25,904 nucleotides of DNA from CAYYOS01 sp964473355 (GCA_964473355.1 CAYYOS010000015.1:1-25904); one strand, 5' to 3'; positions 8,291 through 17,008 are shown, counted from the first letter of the stretch. Numbers and translations: made by a program. The notes: generated by a model not told the origin, from the sequence alone.

Positions 8291-9040
8291 TTACTCCCGC
8301 TTTAGACGCTGGCTATGTTTCTGTAAATTTCGGCTAAGTTCAGAAATGATTTCTGAGGCAGCATTAATAATTTGTGCAGAACCAAAACCTGCTTTTGTCA
8401 TTTCACGGTAAAACGACTTAGCCAGAATTTTTGCCATTTGATCCGGATTCTGTACCGTATCAATGAGTGCGTCGCCGATTGTTTTTTCTGATTCGCGGGT
8501 CAGCGCCATTTGCGCGAAACGGGATTTTAAAAGACTCTGCAACTGTACAACTTGGATGGATTTGGCAGCAAACAGGGTGATAATACTCATTAAATTTAAA
8601 TCCTCCTCATCAAAGGGAGCATTTTTTTCCGGATCGTTAACATTAACAACACCAATTACCCGACTATCGATGGAAATGGGCGCAGAGATAAAGCTTTTCG
8701 CGTTACCGGGATAGCGTGCCGTGTTAGCAAATGGCGAGGCGTCGATGTTTTTAATTAAGAGAGCTTTGTTGGTCGCGGCCACGTGCCCCGCTATGCCTTT
8801 CCCGCTCTCTGTTTTCTCTTGTAAGGCTTTCGCGGATAGATTGCCGTAATTGGCACACACTCGTAAGTAATGCTCTCCGCCCTCGGCTTCGCTCGATAGC
8901 ATGATGGAACAGTTCTTTGCGCCCAAAATCTTGGCGGTCATTTTCGCCAGTTGGCCGAGCATTTCATCGAAACCTTCCTTGTTTTCAAATATCCCGGAAA
9001 GGTCGTGAAGTTTAAAAAGCGAACTGCTGGTGTCGCCCAT
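8291..9040 (-). CDS. GAF-domain protein, possible redox or ligand sensor
   Basis: 249 residues, no signal peptide or membrane segment. A single GAF domain spans about residues 15-165, with SIMLSS, the GKGIAGHVAATNKALLI core and FISAPISIDSRVIGVVNV followed by FDEEDLNLM, a classic GAF run. A helical C-terminal tail (about 170-249) ends in basic residues and could bind a partner. No kinase, GGDEF or HTH domain is attached, so the output is unknown. Cys residues at about 43 (KNCSIM) and 64 (RVCANYG) might matter but this is speculation. AGGGG lies 6 bases before the ATG. It follows cnoX on the same strand after 68 bases, so it may belong to the purB-cnoX transcript. Confidence 0.85.
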   Translation of the reverse strand: MGDTSSSLFKLHDLSGIFENKEGFDEMLGQLAKMTAKILGAKNCSIMLSSEAEGGEHYLRVCANYGNLSAKALQEKTESGKGIAGHVAATNKALLIKNIDASPFANTARYPGNAKSFISAPISIDSRVIGVVNVNDPEKNAPFDEEDLNLMSIITLFAAKSIQVVQLQSLLKSRFAQMALTRESEKTIGDALIDTVQNPDQMAKILAKSFYREMTKAGFGSAQIINAASEIISELSRNLQKHSQRLKRE

Positions 9041-9108
9041 CTCTAGCCCCTAGCGTGAGTGAAGCTTTTTATTTCATTTTAAACAAAACCCGTAGTTGCT
9101 GCGGCAAA

Positions 9109-9984
9109 CTAGTTCAACGCATTCGCCATAAGACGGCGGTATTTCGTTACTAATTCACTCCGCCCCCCAAGCAAGTGAAAAAGCTCTAATAAGGTTTTCC
9201 GCCCGATGTCGTCCCTAAATTTACGGTCGCGTTTAATAATTTCCAGCAGCGCCTCCATCGCGGGTTCGTAATTTTCATTGCCGGCCCACAAATTAGCCAG
9301 TTGCAAGCGCGCCTCCAGATCTCCTGGGTCCGCCGCTAGGCGTGACTTTAACGTAGCCTCATCCGGGACCGTCTGCGCTTTTAAGGCAAATTGCAAGCGG
9401 GCCGCTAATGCCGCCGCACGTTCATCCGCTAAACTTAAGGGAGAGAGCTGCTTCAATATTAATGCAGCCTCGTCCAAATGGCCTGTCTCTAAAAGTATTT
9501 GCGCCTGGTCAGTTTTAATGCGGTCATTACGCGGATCAAGAAGTGCGGCTTCCGACAACATCGCCAGTGCCGCACCGGATGCACCAGCTTGCAATTGCTC
9601 TAGCGCCTTTTTGCGCAATTCCTCACCGGGTGATGGCAGTAAACGGTCGATAAATTCACGTACCGATTTTTCCGGCAACGCGCCGGAGAATTCATCGACG
9701 ATTTCGCCATTCACAAAGGCTTTAACATTTGGAATGCCACGTATGCCATATTTTCCTGAAAGCGCTTGGTTTTCATCCGAGTTTACTTTGGCCAGACGAA
9801 ATTTTCCCTGGTAGTCTTTACTTAGCTTTTCCAAAATGGGCTTAAGCGATTGGCAAGGGCCGCACCAAGGGGCCCAGAAATCTACCAACACCGGCACTTC
9901 TTTGGATTTTTCTATGACGGCCTGGTTAAAATTCTCCGCCGATACGTCTACTGAAAAATCATTGTCCATGGTCTGTGAATTCAT
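9109..9984 (-). CDS. cnoX: Chaperedoxin CnoX (YbbN): thioredoxin plus TPR
   Basis: Cytoplasmic co-chaperone that protects clients from over-oxidation and passes them to GroEL/DnaK in E. coli. The thioredoxin domain (about residues 10-115) has VDFWAPWCGPCQ with Cys41 and Cys44, and the cis-Pro segment GIRGIPNVKAF. TPR-like helices follow (about 120-291), with ALAMLSEAALLDPRN, ILLETGHLDEA and AADPGDLEARLQLANLW. Length 291 is close to the family norm of about 285. Unlike E. coli CnoX, whose motif is SxxC, this one has a complete CxxC and could be redox active. The ATG overlaps the purB stop by one base (TAATG), which implies coupled translation. An in-frame ATG at residue 6 is an alternative start. 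Confidence 0.92.
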   Translation of the reverse strand: MNSQTMDNDFSVDVSAENFNQAVIEKSKEVPVLVDFWAPWCGPCQSLKPILEKLSKDYQGKFRLAKVNSDENQALSGKYGIRGIPNVKAFVNGEIVDEFSGALPEKSVREFIDRLLPSPGEELRKKALEQLQAGASGAALAMLSEAALLDPRNDRIKTDQAQILLETGHLDEAALILKQLSPLSLADERAAALAARLQFALKAQTVPDEATLKSRLAADPGDLEARLQLANLWAGNENYEPAMEALLEIIKRDRKFRDDIGRKTLLELFHLLGGRSELVTKYRRLMANALN

Positions 9985-11366
9985 TATTTAAAGTTTTTGC
10001 TCAAAGTTGCTAAGTCACCAGCCGCACCGGTATAACCGGTCGGCGTCAACGCCTGCAACCGCTTTTTTTCCATGGCTGGTATAGCCAGGCCATCGATAAA
10101 AGCATGCAAGCTTTTTTGATTAATGCCATCCACCCCGCGTGTCAATGTTTTTAATTGATCATACGCACCCGCGACGTTATAACGGCGCATGACGGTTTGA
10201 ATGGCTTCCGCTAATACTTCCCATTTATCATTTAATTCTGAATACAGTTTCTCTTCGTTTATTTCCAGCTTGCCCAGGCCTTGCGCGCATGATTGATATG
10301 CCAGAAAACAGTAACCGAATGCAACCCCCATATTGCGCAAAACGGTGGAATCTGAAAGATCGCGTTGCCAACGCGAAACCGGAAGCTTTTCCGAAAAATG
10401 CCGGAAGAGGGCATTGGCCATTCCGAGATTTCCTTCGGAGTTTTCGAAATCTATGGGATTGACTTTGTGTGGCATCGTAGAAGAACCCACTTCCTCGGTT
10501 TTCAGTTTTTGCTTAAAATATCCCAAGGCGATATAGGCCCAAATATCCCGATTTAAATCCAGTAAAATGATATTAGTCCGCGCCACGCTGTCAAACAATT
10601 CCGCCATGTAATCATGGGGCTCAATTTGCGTGGTATAAGGGTTAAATGTTAAGCCAAAGCTTTCCACGAAAGTTTGCGCAAGCGTTGGCCACGGAATGTC
10701 CGGGTACGCGGCGAGGTGGGCGTTGTAATTTCCCACCGCGCCATTGAATTTTGCCAATAGGCTGACGCTTGCAATGCTGTCTATACTGCGGCGTAAGCGC
10801 CAAAGCACATTGGCAAATTCCTTGCCCACCGTAGTAGGGGAGGCCGGTTGACCATGGGTGCGGGCTAACAAAGGAACGCTGGCCCAGTCATTAGCAAATT
10901 TTTCTAAGGTCGCGCATATATTTTCTAATGCCGGTAAAACAACTTGCTGCCGTGCGGCCTTTAACATTAGCGCGTGCGCGACATTATTGATGTCTTCGGA
11001 GGTGCAGGCGAAGTGTATGTATTCGACGAAAAGCGCATCGTTACGGTGATCCTGGAGACGTTGCCGTAACCATACCTCAAGAGCTTTGACGTCGTGATTG
11101 ACGGTTTTTTCAATCAACTTTACTTCGGCTGCTTGAGCCTCCGAAAATCCGGCTACCAGACCGTCTAAGTATTCAATATCGGCAGCGGAAAGACGGGAAA
11201 ATTCAGTGATTGCAGGGGTAGCGTTAAGCATTTTTAGCCACGCTACCTCCACCCATAAGCGATGTCGAATTAATGCATACTCACTAAACAAGTCCCGCAA
11301 GGACGATAGTTTTTGTGCGTAACGGCCATCCAGCGGGCATAATGCACTTAAAGATGATAAATCCAT
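9984..11366 (-). CDS. purB: Adenylosuccinate lyase PurB
   Basis: Fumarase/aspartase-superfamily enzyme of purine synthesis, cleaving SAICAR to AICAR and adenylosuccinate to AMP, each with release of fumarate; cytoplasmic homotetramer. Signature SSTMPHKVNPIDFEN starts at Ser295 and the general-acid region LLARTHGQPASPTT has His171. Both positions are the same as in E. coli PurB. Length 460 (E. coli 456), with the typical start MDLSSLSALCPLDGRYAQKL. It is the first gene of the minus-strand run purB-cnoX-GAF and is divergent from the GGDEF-EAL gene across 71 bases. No convincing -35/-10 pair was found upstream, though TAAAAT at 11391-11396 could be a -10. Confidence 0.97.
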   Translation of the reverse strand: MDLSSLSALCPLDGRYAQKLSSLRDLFSEYALIRHRLWVEVAWLKMLNATPAITEFSRLSAADIEYLDGLVAGFSEAQAAEVKLIEKTVNHDVKALEVWLRQRLQDHRNDALFVEYIHFACTSEDINNVAHALMLKAARQQVVLPALENICATLEKFANDWASVPLLARTHGQPASPTTVGKEFANVLWRLRRSIDSIASVSLLAKFNGAVGNYNAHLAAYPDIPWPTLAQTFVESFGLTFNPYTTQIEPHDYMAELFDSVARTNIILLDLNRDIWAYIALGYFKQKLKTEEVGSSTMPHKVNPIDFENSEGNLGMANALFRHFSEKLPVSRWQRDLSDSTVLRNMGVAFGYCFLAYQSCAQGLGKLEINEEKLYSELNDKWEVLAEAIQTVMRRYNVAGAYDQLKTLTRGVDGINQKSLHAFIDGLAIPAMEKKRLQALTPTGYTGAAGDLATLSKNFK

Positions 11367-11437
11367 GTAAGCTTTCGAATAAGGGGAAATATTTTAGCAT
11401 ATTCGAAAAAATATCCCGCCAAACGGAGCGTCACACA

Positions 11438-13411
11438 ATGAAACCAAGAATAGGTACGCAGCCCCTCACTGTAGGAATTATCTTAGGTTTTTCCATCATT
11501 CTGGCGCTGATGCTCGCTTTAGTGGTGATTAGTTTAAGCCGCTTAGCGGGCGTGAATCAACGTCTGGAACATATTCAAAAAAATAACAATGTTAAGACCG
11601 AGCTCACGCATACCATGAAAGATAGGTTTCGGGAGCGTTCTGTGAGTATGCATACCATTGCTTTGTCTAGCGATGCTTTCGAGCAAAATGCGGAATTCCT
11701 AATTTTCACAGAACTTGGGGTCCAGTTTGCGCATGCACGCACGAGCCTTGAATCCATGCCCCTGAGTCCCGAAGAGAAAGCCGTTCTCAATCGCATGCGC
11801 GGCTGGACGATTAAAACTCAACCCGTGGTTTTCTCGGCGATAGAAGCAGCGCTATTGGGAGACACACTCACCGCTCAAAATATTATTCGCTCAGATATTA
11901 TTCCTCTGCAGAAATTAATCTTGCTGGAAATCCAGTCGCTGCTGACGATACAACAAAAGCAAACTGAGGAAGCGGTGGTCGACGCCGCGCGCACGTACGC
12001 GGATACGCGCGTGCTGTTGATTGCCCTGGGGTTAAGCGCGTTGGTTTTGGGCGCGGTCATCGCGGTTTTTGTTATCCGCCATACAACCGCCCAGGCACAG
12101 CTTTTGCAACATCAAGCAATGTTTGACAGTTTGACGGGTTTACCCAATCGAGCATTGTTTTACGATAGGGTACAACAGGCGATACTGCGAGGTCGCCGAG
12201 AGGTTAAGCCCTTCTCCATTTTGGTTCTGGATCTTAATCGCTTCAAAGAAGTCAATGATACGCATGGCCACCATGTAGGTGACTTGTTACTAAAGGCGGT
12301 AGGCGGTAGGCTAAAAGATGCCGTCCGGAGTTCCGATACGGTTGCGCGTATGGGCGGCGACGAGTTTGCAATCCTATTACCGGGCACGGAAATGCATGGC
12401 ACCAAAATTTTAGCTGAAAAAATACGGACACAAATTAGAAATACTTTTATGCTGGATGCGAAGTCGCTGAATATCGATACGAGTATTGGTAGCAGCCATT
12501 TTCCTAACCACGGCGATGATTTTGATATATTGATGCAGCGCGCGGACGTCGCGATGTATGCGGCTAAGCGCGCTGGTACAGGGGTGGCGCAATATGTTAC
12601 CGACGATGATCGCCGCAGCGTTACCGAACAAACGCTAAAAAGTGAGCTAGCTGAAGCGATTGCCAATAATCAAATGGTGCTGCATTATCAACCCAAGGTC
12701 AACTATCGTCTTGGCCAAGTCACGGGAGTGGAAGCCTTAGTACGTTGGCAGCATCCCCACCACGGTCTTATTGCGCCGGATCGTTTTATCCATTTAGCTG
12801 AAGAATCCGGATTGATTAGGACGCTCACGCTATGGGTACTAAAGAACGCGCTCAAAGAATGTGCGGCCTTGCAAGCCGCTGGCATAAACGTCAATATGGC
12901 TGTCAACCTCTCCGCCCTGAATTTACGCGATGCTACGTTGCCGGAGGCACTTAGCGATTTACTCGCTGAAGCGCAAGTAAGCTCCGAGAGTTTAGAGTTG
13001 GAATTTAGTGAAACCGCAGTGATGGCCGATACGGTACGCACCATGGATGTGTTAGCGCGACTTTATTCTTTGGGCACAAAGCTTTCAATTGATGATTATG
13101 GAACCGGGTATTCGACTTTGGCGTATCTTAAACAGATACCCTTGCACCGGGTAAAAATTGATAAATCTGTCGTAGCTGGTATCGCCAGTGATAAGAATAA
13201 TGAAGGTGCTTTGCTCGCCACTATAGAGCGGAGCCACGAACTGGGATTAAAAGTCGTTGCAGAGGGCGTGGAAGATGCCGAAACCATGGCGTCTCTAAGA
13301 CGCTTAGGGTGCGATTCAGCGCAAGGCTATCATATTTGTAGACCGCTGGACGAGGCGGCGCTTCTCAAATGGTTAAAAGAATCTCGTTGGAAACTCGGGT
13401 GTGCCCCTTAG
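11438..13411 (+). CDS. Membrane sensor with GGDEF and EAL domains (cyclic-di-GMP turnover)
   Basis: 657 residues from ATG 11438, preceded by GGAG at about 11 bases. The frame is open further upstream but that part lies antisense to purB. TM1 is about residues 10-33, a helical periplasmic region of about 155 residues resembles four-helix-bundle sensors, and TM2 is about 192-215. In the cytoplasm the GGDEF domain is intact (GGDEF 306-310), with an RSSD inhibitory I-site at 297-300. The EAL domain has EALVRW (432-437), the LEFSE glutamate, DDYGTGYS, KIDKS and VVAEGVED with AQGYH. Thus both cyclase and phosphodiesterase residues look present. Which activity dominates, and the signal sensed, cannot be told from sequence. 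It lies alone, ahead of acnB. Confidence 0.93.
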   Translation: MKPRIGTQPLTVGIILGFSIILALMLALVVISLSRLAGVNQRLEHIQKNNNVKTELTHTMKDRFRERSVSMHTIALSSDAFEQNAEFLIFTELGVQFAHARTSLESMPLSPEEKAVLNRMRGWTIKTQPVVFSAIEAALLGDTLTAQNIIRSDIIPLQKLILLEIQSLLTIQQKQTEEAVVDAARTYADTRVLLIALGLSALVLGAVIAVFVIRHTTAQAQLLQHQAMFDSLTGLPNRALFYDRVQQAILRGRREVKPFSILVLDLNRFKEVNDTHGHHVGDLLLKAVGGRLKDAVRSSDTVARMGGDEFAILLPGTEMHGTKILAEKIRTQIRNTFMLDAKSLNIDTSIGSSHFPNHGDDFDILMQRADVAMYAAKRAGTGVAQYVTDDDRRSVTEQTLKSELAEAIANNQMVLHYQPKVNYRLGQVTGVEALVRWQHPHHGLIAPDRFIHLAEESGLIRTLTLWVLKNALKECAALQAAGINVNMAVNLSALNLRDATLPEALSDLLAEAQVSSESLELEFSETAVMADTVRTMDVLARLYSLGTKLSIDDYGTGYSTLAYLKQIPLHRVKIDKSVVAGIASDKNNEGALLATIERSHELGLKVVAEGVEDAETMASLRRLGCDSAQGYHICRPLDEAALLKWLKESRWKLGCAP

Positions 13412-13464
13412 ATTTTTCGTATGAGTGTTTACGAGCTTCCGCCTGTAATATAAGACTGCCGCAA

Positions 13465-13473
13465 TGATATAAT
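13465..13473 (+). promoter_or_regulatory. Putative extended -10 promoter of acnB
   Basis: TGATATAAT matches the extended -10 consensus TGnTATAAT exactly. The -35 region 17-18 bases upstream (TGTAAT/GTAATA) is poor, as is common for extended -10 promoters. Transcription would start near 13480, about 20 bases before the acnB ATG, so acnB need not depend on the GGDEF-EAL gene. Confidence 0.5.
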
Positions 13474-13500
13474 CAAGTTTGTCAATCAAAGTGAACGCCA

Positions 13501-16059
13501 ATGCTCGAAGATTATCGACGCCATGTAGCGGAACGTTCCGCTCAGGGCTTACCGCCATTGCCCCTTTCCGCAACCCAGACTGCGCAATTGATCGCGCTTA
13601 TAAAATCCAGTCCCGCCGACGACCAGCATAATCTTCTTGATCTTCTTTCTCATCGCGTGCCCGCTGGTGTCGACGGTGCAGCATATGTCAAGGCGGCCTT
13701 CTTAAAGGAGGTCGCGCTAAATCAAGTTCGCGTTGCGTTTATCTCCCCTCCTACGGCCGTGCAACTGTTAGGCACGATGCTAGGCGGCTACAACGTCGCG
13801 ATCCTTGTCGAGCTTTTAAACAGCGCGGTGGCGCATGAAGCGGCACAGGCGCTAAAGCACACCACACTTATTTTTGATGCTTTTCATGACGTCACCGAAA
13901 AGATGCAAGCTGGCAATGTTTACGCGAAGGCGGTGCTTGAGTCTTGGGCGGCGGCAGAATGGTTTAATGTGAAACCGCCTCTCGCCGAACGTTTGGATGC
14001 GCGTGTATTTAAAATGCCCGAGGAAACCAACACCGATGATTTATCACCCGCGCAAGAGGCGTGGTCCCGCCCCGACATACCTTTGCACGCGCAATCCATG
14101 CTGGTAAACAAAATGCCGGATGGGCTGCGCACTATAGCGCAACTAAAAACTCAGGGATTGCCCTTGGCTTACGTGGGCGATATTGTTGGCACGGGGTCAT
14201 CGCGCAAATCCGCTATCAATTCCCTGCAATGGCATATCGGGGATGATATTCCTTATCTTCCCAATAAGCGCACCGCGGGCATTATTCTGGGTGGCAAAAT
14301 AGCGCCAATTTTTTTCAACACTGCGGAAGATTCCGGCGCGCTACCTATCCAATGTGACGTCTCAAATTTAAATACGGGTGACGCAATTAGCATTTACCCC
14401 TACAAAGGCGAAATTACCGATGTCGATGGCCGGGTGATCAGCCGGTTTAAACTGGAGCCTTTGACCTTACCGGATGAAGTGCGCGCGGGCGGGCGAATCG
14501 CGCTTATTATCGGTCGAGCCTTGACCAATCGTGCCCGAAAGTTTTTGGAATTACCGCCCCTCAACACCTTTATCCAGCCTTTGCCGGAAAAAGAAAATAC
14601 TCAAGGCTATACGCTTGCGCAAAAAATGGTAGGCCGCGCTTGCGGCGTAGAGGGCGTGCGTCCGGGTACCTACTGCGAGCCTAAAATGAGCGCCGTCGGT
14701 TCTCAAGATACCACCGGCGCCATGACCCGCGATGAGCTGAAAGAATTGGCGTGCTTAGGTTTTTCTGCGGATTTAGTTATGCAAAGCTTTTGTCACACGG
14801 TGGCGTATCCCAAGCCGGTTGATATCAAACTGCAACATGAGTTACCCGACTTTATGGCTAGCCGTGGCGGTGTGGTGTTAAAACCAGGGGATGGCATTAT
14901 TCATTCATGGTTAAATCGCATGCTGCTGCCGGATGCCGTCGGTACCGGCGGCGATTCTCACACTCGATTTCCCATAGGCATCTCCTTCCCCGCTGGTTCG
15001 GGCTTGGTGGCTTTTGCGGCGGCGATCGGCGTGATGCCGTTGGATATGCCTGAGTCAGTATTGGTGCGTTTTTCCGGTACCATGCAGCCCGGCATTACCT
15101 TACGGGATTTGGTCAATGCGATTCCTTATGCTGCGATTAAAAACGGCCAATTGACAGTGGGCAAACAAGGCAAAAAAAATGTGTTTTCCGGACGCATATT
15201 GGAAATTGAGGGGTTGCCCGATCTTAAAGTCGAGCAAGCGTTCGAGTTTTCCGATGCCTCGGCGGAACGTTCGGCCAACGGCTGCACCGTGCGTTTAAAT
15301 TCCGGCCCGGTAATCGAATATCTGAATTCAAATGTGGTATTGCTGGAGCATTTAATTGATAAAGGTTACGAAGATCGGCGCAGCTTGCAACGGCGCATCG
15401 ATGCCATGCGTGCGTGGTTAGATGCCCCGGAATTGCTGCAGCCTGATGTCAACGCGCAATACGCGTATGTGCTGGAAATCAATTTGAATGAAATAACCGA
15501 ACCTTTATTAGCTTGCCCGAACGACCCTGACGACATTAAGCCCTTATCTCAAGTCGCCGGGGACAAAATCGATGAAGTATTTATAGGTAGTTGCATGACC
15601 AACATCGGGCATTATCGCGCTGCGGCAAAGGTGCTGGAAGACGTACGCATGATACCCACTCGGTTATGGATTGCGCCGCCAACTCGCATGGACGAGGCGC
15701 AGCTACGTGAGGAGGGCGTCTACGCGGTGTTTGGCAAAAGTGGCGCGCGCACGGAAGTCCCGGGGTGTTCTCTATGTATGGGTAACCAAGGTAGAGTTGC
15801 AGATGGTGCCACGGTGATGTCCACGAGTACCCGAAACTTTGATAATCGCATGGGCAAAAATGCGCGGGTTTATTTAGGTTCGGCTGAGCTTGCGGCGGTA
15901 AGTGCCATGTTAGGACGCTTACCGACTATAGAAGAATATCGTCGCGTGGTTGCGGATAAAATTTCCCCGTTGTCGGATAATATTTATCGATATCTCAATT
16001 TTCATGAGATGAAAAATTATATTCGTCCCGGTAAAATTATTGGCCTAGCTACGGCATAA
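13501..16059 (+). CDS. acnB: Aconitate hydratase B (bifunctional 2-methylisocitrate dehydratase)
   Basis: TCA-cycle 4Fe-4S enzyme interconverting citrate and isocitrate via cis-aconitate; AcnB forms also act on 2-methylisocitrate. 852 residues (E. coli AcnB 865) in the AcnB domain order: N-terminal HEAT-like domain (about 1-155), then swivel domain (GTGSSRKSA near residue 225), then the catalytic core. Cluster ligands are Cys698 (IGSCMTNIGHYR), Cys756 and Cys759 (PGCSLCMGNQGRV). The active-site GGDSHTRFPIG lies near residue 485. Start ATG 13501 fits the family's usual MLEDYRRHVAERSAQGLPPLP. It has its own probable promoter and is followed after 5 bases by a glutathione S-transferase gene. In E. 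coli AcnB apo-protein also binds RNA; whether that holds here is unknown. Confidence 0.97.
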   Translation: MLEDYRRHVAERSAQGLPPLPLSATQTAQLIALIKSSPADDQHNLLDLLSHRVPAGVDGAAYVKAAFLKEVALNQVRVAFISPPTAVQLLGTMLGGYNVAILVELLNSAVAHEAAQALKHTTLIFDAFHDVTEKMQAGNVYAKAVLESWAAAEWFNVKPPLAERLDARVFKMPEETNTDDLSPAQEAWSRPDIPLHAQSMLVNKMPDGLRTIAQLKTQGLPLAYVGDIVGTGSSRKSAINSLQWHIGDDIPYLPNKRTAGIILGGKIAPIFFNTAEDSGALPIQCDVSNLNTGDAISIYPYKGEITDVDGRVISRFKLEPLTLPDEVRAGGRIALIIGRALTNRARKFLELPPLNTFIQPLPEKENTQGYTLAQKMVGRACGVEGVRPGTYCEPKMSAVGSQDTTGAMTRDELKELACLGFSADLVMQSFCHTVAYPKPVDIKLQHELPDFMASRGGVVLKPGDGIIHSWLNRMLLPDAVGTGGDSHTRFPIGISFPAGSGLVAFAAAIGVMPLDMPESVLVRFSGTMQPGITLRDLVNAIPYAAIKNGQLTVGKQGKKNVFSGRILEIEGLPDLKVEQAFEFSDASAERSANGCTVRLNSGPVIEYLNSNVVLLEHLIDKGYEDRRSLQRRIDAMRAWLDAPELLQPDVNAQYAYVLEINLNEITEPLLACPNDPDDIKPLSQVAGDKIDEVFIGSCMTNIGHYRAAAKVLEDVRMIPTRLWIAPPTRMDEAQLREEGVYAVFGKSGARTEVPGCSLCMGNQGRVADGATVMSTSTRNFDNRMGKNARVYLGSAELAAVSAMLGRLPTIEEYRRVVADKISPLSDNIYRYLNFHEMKNYIRPGKIIGLATA

Positions 16060-16064
16060 AGATT

Positions 16065-16673
16065 ATGAAACTCTTAGCCTCGCCGACCAGCCCCTATGCC
16101 CGAAAAGTGCGGGTTGCTCTGCTGGAAAAGAAAATTGATTGCGCTGTGGAATTCGATATTCCTTGGAATGCGGAGACCGCAATTCCCTTATACAACCCCC
16201 TGGGAAAAATTCCTGTATTGATTTTGGATGACGCCCGCACCTTATTTGATTCGCGGGTTATTGTTGAATACTTGGAAGGTATCCAGCCTGAGCCGGCAGT
16301 ATTTCCAGCGGATTTTACGATGCGCATTGCGGCGAAGCGTTGGGAGGCATTGGCAGACGGTTTAACGGATGCCGCTGCCACCATCTTTTTAGAAAAAAAA
16401 CGTGTCGCTGCGCAACAAAGCCCGGAATGGATTACTCGGCAGCAATTAAAAATTTCCCGCGCGCTAGAAGAAGCGAGCAAAGAATTGGGAGAGCAGCCCT
16501 GGTGCGCTGGAAAAGCCTATAGCATCGCCGACATAGCCTTGGCCTCCGCGCTAGGTTACCTGGATTTACGGTTTAGTGATTTAGCGTGGCGCGCCACCCA
16601 TCCTAACTTAGCGGCGTGGGCGGAAAAGGTTTTTGCGCGGCCAGCCTTTTTGCAAACCTTACCTCCAAACTAG
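16065..16673 (+). CDS. Glutathione S-transferase family protein
   Basis: 202 residues with the two-part GST fold. A thioredoxin-like N-domain (1-75) begins MKLLASPTSPYARKVRVALLEK, has the cis-Pro segment NPLGKIPVLIL and the glutathione-binding FDSRVIVEYLE. An all-helical C-domain (about 85-202) contains AYSIADIALASALGYLD, the conserved N-capping box region. The N-terminal Ser/Thr-Ser-Pro-Tyr suggests a serine or tyrosine type active site, close to the YibF-like bacterial class. The substrate is unknown. It starts 5 bases after the acnB stop and probably shares its transcript. Its stop lies 5 bases from the end of the convergent small gene, leaving no room for a separate terminator. Confidence 0.9.
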   Translation: MKLLASPTSPYARKVRVALLEKKIDCAVEFDIPWNAETAIPLYNPLGKIPVLILDDARTLFDSRVIVEYLEGIQPEPAVFPADFTMRIAAKRWEALADGLTDAAATIFLEKKRVAAQQSPEWITRQQLKISRALEEASKELGEQPWCAGKAYSIADIALASALGYLDLRFSDLAWRATHPNLAAWAEKVFARPAFLQTLPPN

Positions 16674-16678
16674 CATTT

Positions 16679-16867
16679 TTAACTAGCGTGTTTGGCTTTT
16701 CTGCCTGAGCCGCTTTTTTTGCCCCCGCCAGTAAATTTATTTACACTGGCCCACGCGCGCTTTTCCGCCTCATTTTCAGAAACGCCCTTCTCTTCGTAAC
16801 TTTCTTCTATATGCCTTGCTTGACGCTTCTGTTTGTCCGTATAGGCTGATTTATCACCTCTAGGCAT
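16679..16867 (-). CDS. Small basic conserved protein, 'plasmid stabilization protein'-like
   Basis: 62 residues, very hydrophilic and Lys/Glu rich. It begins MPRGDKSAYTDKQKRQARHI and continues with EEKGVSENEAEKRAWASVN, ending in a Gly/Lys/Ser-rich tail. From memory this resembles small proteins often labelled plasmid stabilization protein in chromosomes of many proteobacteria; the label is historical and no function is established. AGGAG lies 6 bases before the ATG, so translation should be strong. A candidate promoter lies upstream (16896-16926). It stands alone, convergent with the GST gene and 141 bases downstream of mnmA on the same strand. There is no toxin or partner gene beside it, which argues against a toxin-antitoxin pair here. 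Confidence 0.75.
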   Translation of the reverse strand: MPRGDKSAYTDKQKRQARHIEESYEEKGVSENEAEKRAWASVNKFTGGGKKSGSGRKAKHAS

Positions 16868-16895
16868 GGCTATCTCCTGACATTATGTGAGGAAA

Positions 16896-16926
16896 TATAT
16901 AGACCACAGGGGTTTAGAGTTTTCAA
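16896..16926 (-). promoter_or_regulatory. Candidate promoter of the small basic protein gene
   Basis: On the minus strand TTGAAA (16921-16926; 5 of 6) is followed after 19 bases by TATATA (16896-16901), extendable to TATATATTT. The spacing is longer than ideal. It would start transcription about 25 bases before the ATG at 16867. Confidence 0.35.
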
Positions 16927-17008
16927 TGAAAAATTTTTAACTGTAGGCGAGAAGCTGAGGTATTGATTAAGGTTAGACAGGGTGATGTCAGGTGCGATAA
17001 ATCGCATT

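Noticed and set aside
9278..9814. 178-codon plus-strand open frame
   Set aside because: Fully antisense to cnoX, Ser/Ala/Arg-rich shadow composition, no motif.
11315..11437. Upstream 41-codon extension of the GGDEF-EAL frame
   Set aside because: It runs antisense into purB, and the ATG at 11438 has a ribosome site and directly precedes a normal TM segment.
12160..12666. 168-codon minus-strand open frame
   Set aside because: Antisense to the GGDEF domain whose motifs are intact; it is a shadow.
12703..13044. 113-codon minus-strand open frame
   Set aside because: Antisense to the EAL domain; no motif or ribosome site.
16094..16480. 128-codon minus-strand open frame
   Set aside because: Antisense to the GST gene, which has the clear family signature.
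16691..16720. GGCT/AGCC stem followed by T7 as a terminator for acnB-gst
   Set aside because: The stem is only 4 bp with a 10-base loop and lies inside the convergent small gene; too weak to call.
16993..17006. TGCGAT-AA-ATCGCA hairpin just after mnmA
   Set aside because: The two-base loop is too tight for a stable terminator and no T-tract follows on the minus strand.
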